From: JANWHF01 sp036276235
GTDB taxonomy: Bacteria > Planctomycetota > Phycisphaerae > Tepidisphaerales > Tepidisphaeraceae
DNA: 6,123 bases
Reading direction: 5' to 3'
Assembly: GCA_036276235.1 (NCBI GenBank)
Contig: DATBDZ010000234.1
Location: forward strand, 1 to 6,123
The notes below the pieces were generated by a model. That model was given only the letters and a program-made list of their open reading frames with translations, ran no database searches and was not told the DNA's origin. Position 1 is the stretch's first letter. Every line of letters starts with the position of its first letter. The position numbers and the translations under genes were made by a program. Positions 1 through 5,157 of this stretch are shown piece by piece.

Positions 1-83
1 GCGCACGGAAGGTACTCCTGGAGTAAGCGGGAACGGGGTGAAGCGCAATCACCGCTTACTCCGCGGAATACCGCTACGTGCGC
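1..83. repeat. Nested stem-loop, repeat unit 1
   Basis: Three collinear stem segments can be seen. GCGCACG (1-7) pairs with CGTGCGC (77-83). GGTACTCC (11-18) pairs with GGAATACC (65-72) with one mismatch, C15 opposite A68. GGAGTAAGCGG (20-30) pairs perfectly with CCGCTTACTCC (52-62). The loop is 21 nt (31-51). Small internal bulges separate the segments. No T-tract follows on either strand, so it is not a textbook intrinsic terminator. Confidence 0.85.
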
Positions 84-107
84 GGCTCTTCTCGACTCGC
101 GCCGAGG

Positions 108-191
108 GCGCACGGAAGGTACTCCTGGAGTAAGCGGGGAACGGGGTGAAGCGCAATCACCGCTTACTCCGCGGAGTACCGCTACGTGCGC
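108..191. repeat. Nested stem-loop, repeat unit 2 (fully paired arms)
   Basis: The fold is the same as in unit 1. GCGCACG (108-114) pairs with CGTGCGC (185-191). GGTACTCC (118-125) pairs perfectly with GGAGTACC (173-180). GGAGTAAGCGG (127-137) pairs with CCGCTTACTCC (160-170). The loop is one base longer than in unit 1. This unit also contains the perfect 14-bp palindrome TACTCCGCGGAGTA at 165-178, which allows an alternative fold. It lies 46 bp beyond the M48 stop codon and could stabilise the 3' end of that mRNA or terminate transcription, but this is inference. Confidence 0.85.
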
Positions 192-236
192 GGCTCTTCT
201 CGACTCGCGTCGAGGGGGGTTATCCCGCCGTGCGTG

Positions 237-2180
237 TCATTGCTCGCTCGCGAAAAATACCGGTGAGGGGCAGGCTTTCAGCAATCGTGATCGCACGCCG
301 AACGATGCGCGGCTTAGAATGACGACCGCGCACGGCACCTCGAGCGCCGACGACAGATACTCTGTCAGCCGCTTGTCGGCTTTGCGGCGTTCATCGAGCA
401 AACTGGCGCGGCGCTTGATTCCCAGCACATATCCCGGTTTGTCGGCGAGCAGGCGCACCTGCTTGCGGGCGAGATATCCCGCCGTCACCTGCGGCAGGCG
501 ATGAAGCACGCGGCGGACTTTTTCCAGATCGTCCGCCGGCAGATCGTGCGGAAGAAAACGATCGCGGCGATTGACCTTCAATCGCTCCTTTCGCGCCGCC
601 GTCAGGATGCGCTCATGCTCTTCGAGGCGCTGGCGAATCGGATCGGCGTCGCGGTCGCGGCCGGCGTCGCGATAATAGTCCAGCAGAATATGCAGCGATG
701 GGGTGATGTATTCGCTGTCATGCTTCATCGACCGCTCAAAATGCTCGACCGCCCGCTGCTCCTCATCTTCATTGAGCAGCAACCGCGCGAGCGTGAAATT
801 GGCGGCGGCGTGCGTGCCGTGTGTCTCGAGAAAAGATTCCAGCATCCGCATCGATTCGTTATTTGGGACACCTTCGATCTCGATGCGCACCCGCTCCCAT
901 TGCCGCTCGGCGGTCGGCTCGGCAGTCGATAGCGCGGCCTCTGCCTGCGATTTGGCAAGCTTCTGGGCCCAATCCAGCGCGATGGCATTTTCCATTCGCC
1001 AGCGCCCGATGACCTGCGATTTCCAGGCGGCGTTCATGGTGGCCCAGATCCGCGCCTGCGAATCGCCGAGCAGCGAAACTGCCGACGCGGAGGGATCGAT
1101 CTGGCCGGCAGTTGGAAGCAGGGTTACACGGCGATCGGCCGATTCCAGAAGATCGCGGCAACCAATCGCCGCCAGCCGATCGGCAAGGCACGGATGCGCC
1201 GAAGTGATCGGCGTCAGCGAGCTTGCTTCCCGCGCCTGCCAACGCCGCAGCATCTGGGGCGGCATTGGTGTCGCAAGAAGCGCGCGCACCCGATCGAGAT
1301 AATCTGACGGCGGAATCGGATCATCATTCCCCAGCCGCAATAGCGCCGGATAGAATTCTCGATTGAAGCGGTATTCGGCAAGGCTCAGCGAGATCAGCGC
1401 CGCGGCGGCGTGTTGTGGGCCAAGGGTCGCCGCGCTGCCGGCGTCGGCCGCGTATTCATGCTTTCGGCGCAGCGCCAGCGTGCTGATCGCAAAGTATCCG
1501 CCGTACCAATTGACGAACCACCCCATGACGATGTGGCGGACTTTGCCGGCCGCATTGAACGGCGCCGCCATCAGCATCCACGTCTGGTGAATGCGATACA
1601 TCCAGGCGCTAAAGCGGCTATGGCGACTGCGCAGATGAAGCAGCTCGTGAGCGAGCACGGCCCGCAATTGATCGCGTGTCAGCGCGATCAAGAGCGGAAG
1701 GCCGATCGCGAGGTAGTTGGTGCTCGGCCCCCAAAAGCCAAAGCGCTGGCGCTGCAGGACGGCGGCGTTGAGCTCGGGCTCGAGAATAATCTGATGAACC
1801 GGCGGCGCGCCCTGCGCGGCGCGCAAGTCCTCGATCATTTGCCGAAGCAGCGACGCTTCGCCCGCGCCCAGCCGGCAGCCGCCCGGCTTGGGAAGCTTCA
1901 CCCAGAAGGTGCTTATCACCGCCGCCGACAGAATCAGTGCGACAAGCAATCCCGCGATGTAGAGAAAGATGATCCGAAAATCGTCGCTTTGAAATGTGAG
2001 CGGTGCGAGCGACAGCATTGCGACGACGCCGCCAAACGCGACCAGCGCCAGCGCTGTGGGGTAGAGATAGCCGAACAAAGCCAGCGCCACGAGCCGCGCC
2101 GCATGCTTGCGCGGATGCGCGGCGGCCTCGTGTTCCAGCAAATTCAGCCGTTCGCGAACGGATCGATCGTTGCGAGCCAT
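237..2180 (-). CDS. Integral-membrane M48 family zinc metallopeptidase with TPR-like and unassigned C-terminal regions
   Basis: This is a predicted membrane-embedded zinc endopeptidase of the HtpX/Ste24 (M48) type, 647 residues. Two hydrophobic spans (about 31-60 and 69-93) precede the catalytic domain. HELLH (178-182) is the zinc-binding HExxH motif with E179 as general base. HEYAAD (241-246) supplies the third ligand, E242, in the usual ExxxD context. SAHP (327-330) followed by R335 matches the conserved HP...R element near the end of M48 domains. Two further hydrophobic stretches (about 190-210 and 217-236) lie between HExxH and E242, the arrangement seen in HtpX. HtpX proteins are about 290 residues; this one adds some 300. 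Residues about 455-525 look TPR-like and 540-647 form an unassigned basic domain. Basic residues before the first span suggest a cytoplasmic N-terminus and active site. The ATG lies 13 bp after the TAA of the upstream gene with no strong Shine-Dalgarno, so translational coupling is likely. Family membership is secure; the substrate is unknown. Confidence 0.93.
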   Translation of the reverse strand: MARNDRSVRERLNLLEHEAAAHPRKHAARLVALALFGYLYPTALALVAFGGVVAMLSLAPLTFQSDDFRIIFLYIAGLLVALILSAAVISTFWVKLPKPGGCRLGAGEASLLRQMIEDLRAAQGAPPVHQIILEPELNAAVLQRQRFGFWGPSTNYLAIGLPLLIALTRDQLRAVLAHELLHLRSRHSRFSAWMYRIHQTWMLMAAPFNAAGKVRHIVMGWFVNWYGGYFAISTLALRRKHEYAADAGSAATLGPQHAAAALISLSLAEYRFNREFYPALLRLGNDDPIPPSDYLDRVRALLATPMPPQMLRRWQAREASSLTPITSAHPCLADRLAAIGCRDLLESADRRVTLLPTAGQIDPSASAVSLLGDSQARIWATMNAAWKSQVIGRWRMENAIALDWAQKLAKSQAEAALSTAEPTAERQWERVRIEIEGVPNNESMRMLESFLETHGTHAAANFTLARLLLNEDEEQRAVEHFERSMKHDSEYITPSLHILLDYYRDAGRDRDADPIRQRLEEHERILTAARKERLKVNRRDRFLPHDLPADDLEKVRRVLHRLPQVTAGYLARKQVRLLADKPGYVLGIKRRASLLDERRKADKRLTEYLSSALEVPCAVVILSRASFGVRSRLLKACPSPVFFASEQ

Positions 2181-2193
2181 GAATCCGGCGGTT

Positions 2194-4722
2194 TTATTTT
2201 CCCAGAATGGGCGCGATCAGCAGATACGGAAATCGCTTGTCGTAAAGCAGCTTACGCCCCAGAGCGAAACAGGCATCGCGCGCTGATGGATCATGCAGTC
2301 CCAGCGCGGTGACGATGAGCATCTTTTGCTCGGGCGAATCGGTGAGCTCAAGGACATCCGCCAGCGGCATCTTCCCCGTGCCCTCCAGGGCAGCGGCAAA
2401 TTGGCGCTCGTCGAATTCTTCCTGCCTGAGAAGATCGATCGCCGCCTTCAGGTGAGGAGCGGCCAGATCGGTACGGTTTTTTGATGCGGCGGCAATGTAA
2501 AAAAGAAGCTGTGCATCGGCATCATTGGGCAACAGGCGCAGATCGCGTTCCGCCGCCGCCAGATCGCCTTGCGTGAGCTGGGCTTTGAATCGATCCCCCG
2601 GATTGTGCGCGCTCAGATTGCGCTTCGCGAAGCTGGAGGCGTTGCCATTGGCATAATCCAGATCAGCGCGCAGGCGATTCTCGGCGCTCTCGAAAGTTTC
2701 ATTGGTGCCACGGGTAACGGTTCCTTTAAGCAACTGGATGGCCGTCTCAACTTCCGCGCGTTTGCCGCGCTGGTTTTGGATATAGATCTCATCGAGATAG
2801 GCATAGAAGCCCGCCGGAAGCGGATCCATTTCCTGTGCCGCGGCGGATTTCAAGGCGTCGTCGAAGCGGCCGTCGGCCATCAGCGCGTAGCGGCCGCGCA
2901 TCACGATCTGCCAATCGCCCCTGAGCAACTGCATCGACTTGCTCGCCGCGTCGGCGGCAGGAGTGGTCTGCCCGTTGGCCAGGTAATACATCGCCAGCGA
3001 ATACTGTGCGTACCCGCAATCGGCGGCGGCGGCCTTCTGAAACAGCGCCACGCGCTTGGGCATGTTGCGCGTCGCGCGCCCGGTGAGATAAATCAGATCC
3101 GTATTTCCCGGCTCGGCGGCGAGCATCGCGTTGTAGTCCGTTTCGATCTGGTCATCGGCGCCGGCTCTGGACATGACCTCCTGATAGACACGATGCCATT
3201 CCATGCGCACCGGGCGTGCCGCAAGCCCGCCGCGAAGATAATCGCCCAGCTCCTGTGACGGCATCTGCGCTTCGAGAACCTTGAGATAGTCCACCTGGGC
3301 CGGATCGGCATCGAGCCGCCGCCGGGCGATATCAACCGCCTTCGATGCGCCGATTTCATTGGACAAACCGATCAACATCGTCGCCGGATCAACCGACCTG
3401 CCCGCACCGACCAGGTACAAGCCGATCTTCGATACCTCGCTGCTGTTCGATTCAAGCTTAAGCGAATGAGGCATCTCCTCGAAGTTGTAATCAAGGCCCG
3501 GAAAATCGTAGACCGCCTGTCCGGCGAAGTAGGTGTTGCTTGAAGGAGTTGTGCCGCCGACGCTGTAGAAAACCTGCGAGCGGCGCAGGATGGCCGTGCG
3601 ATCGGGGTTGATGATAAATGTGTGACTCGTAAACGGGCGGCTGAGAAACGGAGTGCGCATTGATCCCGTCTGGGCACTCCCCGCGATTTTATCGACCGGC
3701 TGGATATTCAGATCGCCCTGGCCGAGGCGATACAACATGTGTGATTGGGGCGGCAGCAGATACGTCGTCCCATTGATGCTCACCGAATAGGGCTTGTCCA
3801 GGCCGTTGACGAGGTAAACCAACTGCCGTCGTCCTTCGATCAGCGAGAGCAGCGCATATCCGGCGAGCGCCAGCACGATCACGACGGGCGCGACCTTCAT
3901 AAACTTTCGCATCCCCTCGGCGCGCTTCGCCTTCTGGAGGATCTTGCTGGGCTGCACCGCCACGCGCGTCCCCCGTTTTTCGGCCGAGGCGTTTTGCAGG
4001 CGCTGGAAGGTCTGATCTTCGGCCACCGCGGGGTTGATCGTCTCGCACTGCTGAAAGATCGCCAGCGCAGTATCATGCTCGCCGATGATCTGATATCCCT
4101 GCGCCAGTCGATAAAGATGATTGACGCGATCGGGAATGCCCTTCTGAACGATGTGCTGCAGTAGCGGCTGCGCCTCCGCGGGCCGCCCCTGATCCATCAG
4201 GCATTCGGCAAGCGCCTCGCGCACGGACTCATCCTCCTGCTTGAGCGCAAGCGCGGCGCGCAGCGTGCGCTCGGCATCCGCCTTCTGGCCAAAAAAATCG
4301 TAGGCGCTTGCGAGCAGGCTGAGCGATTTGGCATCCCACGCCATTCCCTTTTCGATTTCCGGGCCGATCTCCATCAGCGCCTGGCGATTGCGATGCGCGG
4401 CGCAGGCGGCCAACGCCTCCTTGGCCAGATCGGCATTGCGCGGCGAGGCGCGATACGCGACGAATGTCTGGGCCGTCCGCTGCTGCGCGCTCTCCCACTG
4501 GCTCCAGTTCATCACCCCATGCCGTCGGCACGAGGGACATTCCTCGATCACGTGGACCTTCCGCAGCGGGATGATCGGGATCATCACCACGACGAAATAG
4601 AGCCGCGTGTCGTAGGAGCTCAGCGTTGTATGGCGTTTGCAGTAGTTACATTGACCCTGATATCGAACGAGATTCCGCTTCCCGTAGTACCAGGTACCAA
4701 TTCCGTTAACGACCGATGGCAT
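2194..4722 (-). CDS. Zinc-ribbon, TPR single-pass membrane protein (842 aa)
   Basis: This protein has no recognised enzymatic domain and is probably a membrane scaffold or adaptor. The N-terminus contains GIGTWYYGK (7-15), then a split zinc ribbon: C25-x2-C28 and C62-x2-C65, separated by a hydrophobic strand pair (42-52, LYFVVVMIPII). Three clean 34-residue TPRs follow at 131-164, 165-198 and 199-232. A basic stretch (260-276) leads into one TM helix (about 277-296), so zinc ribbon and TPRs should be cytoplasmic and the rest exported. Residues 300-345 (NGLDKPYSVSINGTTYLLP) resemble a small beta domain that may be PEGA-like. From 507 onward helical repeats of TPR length recur (507-540, 571-603, 604-637), continuing to the end. 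ATG 4722 is supported by GGGAGGG four to five bases upstream, by the conserved-looking N-terminus and by a promoter just upstream. The M48 peptidase gene begins 13 bp downstream. Domain layout is reasonably sure; function is not known. Confidence 0.88.
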   Translation of the reverse strand: MPSVVNGIGTWYYGKRNLVRYQGQCNYCKRHTTLSSYDTRLYFVVVMIPIIPLRKVHVIEECPSCRRHGVMNWSQWESAQQRTAQTFVAYRASPRNADLAKEALAACAAHRNRQALMEIGPEIEKGMAWDAKSLSLLASAYDFFGQKADAERTLRAALALKQEDESVREALAECLMDQGRPAEAQPLLQHIVQKGIPDRVNHLYRLAQGYQIIGEHDTALAIFQQCETINPAVAEDQTFQRLQNASAEKRGTRVAVQPSKILQKAKRAEGMRKFMKVAPVVIVLALAGYALLSLIEGRRQLVYLVNGLDKPYSVSINGTTYLLPPQSHMLYRLGQGDLNIQPVDKIAGSAQTGSMRTPFLSRPFTSHTFIINPDRTAILRRSQVFYSVGGTTPSSNTYFAGQAVYDFPGLDYNFEEMPHSLKLESNSSEVSKIGLYLVGAGRSVDPATMLIGLSNEIGASKAVDIARRRLDADPAQVDYLKVLEAQMPSQELGDYLRGGLAARPVRMEWHRVYQEVMSRAGADDQIETDYNAMLAAEPGNTDLIYLTGRATRNMPKRVALFQKAAAADCGYAQYSLAMYYLANGQTTPAADAASKSMQLLRGDWQIVMRGRYALMADGRFDDALKSAAAQEMDPLPAGFYAYLDEIYIQNQRGKRAEVETAIQLLKGTVTRGTNETFESAENRLRADLDYANGNASSFAKRNLSAHNPGDRFKAQLTQGDLAAAERDLRLLPNDADAQLLFYIAAASKNRTDLAAPHLKAAIDLLRQEEFDERQFAAALEGTGKMPLADVLELTDSPEQKMLIVTALGLHDPSARDACFALGRKLLYDKRFPYLLIAPILGK

Positions 4723-4725
4723 CGG

Positions 4726-4732
4726 CCCTCCC
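4726..4732 (-). promoter_or_regulatory. Shine-Dalgarno site of the zinc-ribbon/TPR gene
   Basis: Read on the minus strand, GGGAGGG is followed by CCG and then the ATG at 4722. Its GGAGG core stands four bases from the start codon, which is slightly close but supports this start. The downstream M48 gene has no comparable site, which suggests that its translation depends on coupling. Confidence 0.7.
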
Positions 4733-4754
4733 AGTGAAATTCCGCTGGTGTGGT

Positions 4755-4783
4755 AAGATCGGTGCGGTCGGGGATTTTGTCAA
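4755..4783 (-). promoter_or_regulatory. Candidate sigma70-type promoter for the zinc-ribbon/TPR - M48 operon
   Basis: On the minus strand a perfect TTGACA (4783-4778) is followed after exactly 17 bases by GATCTT (4760-4755), which matches TATAAT at three of six positions. The -10 box ends 32 bases before the ATG at 4722, leaving a 5' leader of about 25 nt that contains the Shine-Dalgarno site. The weak -10 may imply a modest or activator-dependent promoter. Position and spacing are good, but nothing here proves use. Confidence 0.55.
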
Positions 4784-4810
4784 ACGGTGGAGCGAGATCT
4801 GAGCGAGGGC

Positions 4811-4825
4811 GGTGCCTGACACTTT
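4811..4825. repeat. GGTGCCTGACACTTT motif, possible mobile-element footprint
   Basis: The 15-mer contains an imperfect palindrome, GTG-CCTGA-CAC. From memory, GGTGCCTGACACC-type words occur in many bacterial genomes as dispersed palindromes, sometimes near IS200/IS605-type or REP-associated transposases. No transposase gene is present here. It lies 28 bp upstream of the candidate -35 box. Its identity as a mobile-element remnant is a guess. Confidence 0.35.
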
Positions 4826-4840
4826 AGGTGGCCACATTCT

Positions 4841-4947
4841 CCCTCCTCCGGTACCCCGGGGGAGGGCAGGGGTGGGGGTTGTGTAGAAGATGTGCCGTTC
4901 GCAAGTCAGCCCCCACCCTAACCCTCCCCCGGAGTACCGGAGGAGGG
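4841..4947. repeat. 107-bp inverted-repeat element with 38-bp arms and G-quadruplex motifs on both strands
   Basis: The left arm (4841-4878) and the reverse complement of the right arm (4910-4947) agree at 34 of 38 bases, with a 31-bp spacer (4879-4909). The left arm carries G5-A-G3-CA-G4-T-G5 on the plus strand (4858-4878). The right arm carries G5-A-G3-TTA-G3-T-G5 on the minus strand (4910-4930). Three of the four mismatches fall at the central loop between G-tracts. Both arms include a GGTAC(T/C)CC word. It looks like a widespread GC-rich palindromic intergenic repeat. Open frames through it encode proline/glycine-rich low-complexity peptides and are not genes. Confidence 0.85.
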
Positions 4948-4990
4948 GACAGGACTCGTCGCCGATATCGTCACGCACCTGAGCGAAGTG

Positions 4991-5112
4991 CGGCGGGCAG
5001 TGCCCGCCCTACGGGCGATGCAGCGCGGTGTTGGCAACCGGTCTCGCGTTGCGATGCTCACGTGCCACGCCCTACGGGCGAATGCGGCGCGTAGGGCGGG
5101 CACTGCCCGCCG
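4991..5112. repeat. 122-bp element bounded by perfect 23-bp inverted repeats
   Basis: Bases 4991-5013 are the exact reverse complement of 5090-5112. Each arm itself contains the hairpin GGCGGGC-AGT-GCCCGCC (or its complement, loop ACT). The 76-bp interior has a directly repeated word, GCCCTACGGGCGA at 5006-5018 and 5069-5081, each followed by a similar TGC.GCGCG. The layout is MITE-like or REP-doublet-like, but target-site duplications were not obvious. A shortened copy of the arm sits at the hemB stop (5145-5157). It could act as a terminator or mRNA-stabilising structure for hemB, though no T-tract follows on the minus strand. Confidence 0.8.
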
Positions 5113-5144
5113 GTTTTCGTGCGGACTTTTCTGACGCTCAACAA

Positions 5145-5157
5145 GGCGGGCCTACGG
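5145..5157. repeat. Truncated copy of the GGCGGGC...CTACGG repeat overlapping the hemB stop codon
   Basis: GGCGGGCCTACGG equals the arm of the neighbouring element (GGCGGGC ... CTACGG) with the middle ten bases AGTGCCCGCC missing. The bases CTA at 5152-5154 are the hemB TAG stop on the minus strand, so the stop codon lies inside the repeat-like word. Confidence 0.45.

Larger units (their letters stand above)
1..215. repeat. Two-copy tandem repeat (107/108 bp) of long hairpin units
   Basis: Two head-to-tail units occupy 1-107 and 108-215. They differ by one inserted G in the G-run at 136-139, A68 versus G176, and C102 versus T210, so identity is about 97%. Each unit is a hairpin of about 83 nt followed by a 25-nt tail that includes GGCTCTTCTCGACTCGCG. 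The array starts with the first base of a unit at window base 1, so more copies may lie to the left. It begins 21 bp past the stop codon of the M48 gene. No ORF of coding character lies in it and no GATC occurs in it, unlike the flanking genes. It resembles a dispersed palindromic (REP/BIME-like) element. I do not recognise the family. Confidence 0.9.

Noticed and set aside
1..215. CRISPR array
   Set aside because: Only two units are present, they are contiguous with no unique spacers, and the unit is 107/108 bp with extensive internal pairing.
1410..2312. 300-codon plus-strand open frame
   Set aside because: It lies antisense to the M48 gene and runs into the zinc-ribbon/TPR gene. Its product is rich in R, Q and H with no domain, as expected for a shadow frame in GC-rich DNA. 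The minus-strand frame has clear catalytic motifs.
2569..3258. 229-codon plus-strand open frame
   Set aside because: It is antisense to the zinc-ribbon/TPR gene, shows no recognisable motif, and is explained by high GC.
4706..4978. 90-codon minus-strand open frame upstream of the zinc-ribbon/TPR gene
   Set aside because: Its product consists of GGGLGWGL and TPTPALP words, the translation of the inverted G-rich repeat. Such peptides are a common source of spurious gene calls.
4828..5103. Plus- and minus-strand small frames at 4828-5094 and 4918-5103
   Set aside because: Both run through the two palindromic elements and encode low-complexity sequence with no supporting start signal.
4991..5112. 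Intrinsic terminator of hemB
   Set aside because: The hairpins are strong, but on the minus strand no run of T follows them. A termination role remains possible but cannot be called.
4723..5151. tRNA or small structured RNA gene between hemB and the operon
   Set aside because: No cloverleaf arms or T-loop consensus were seen. The structure present is accounted for by the inverted repeats.
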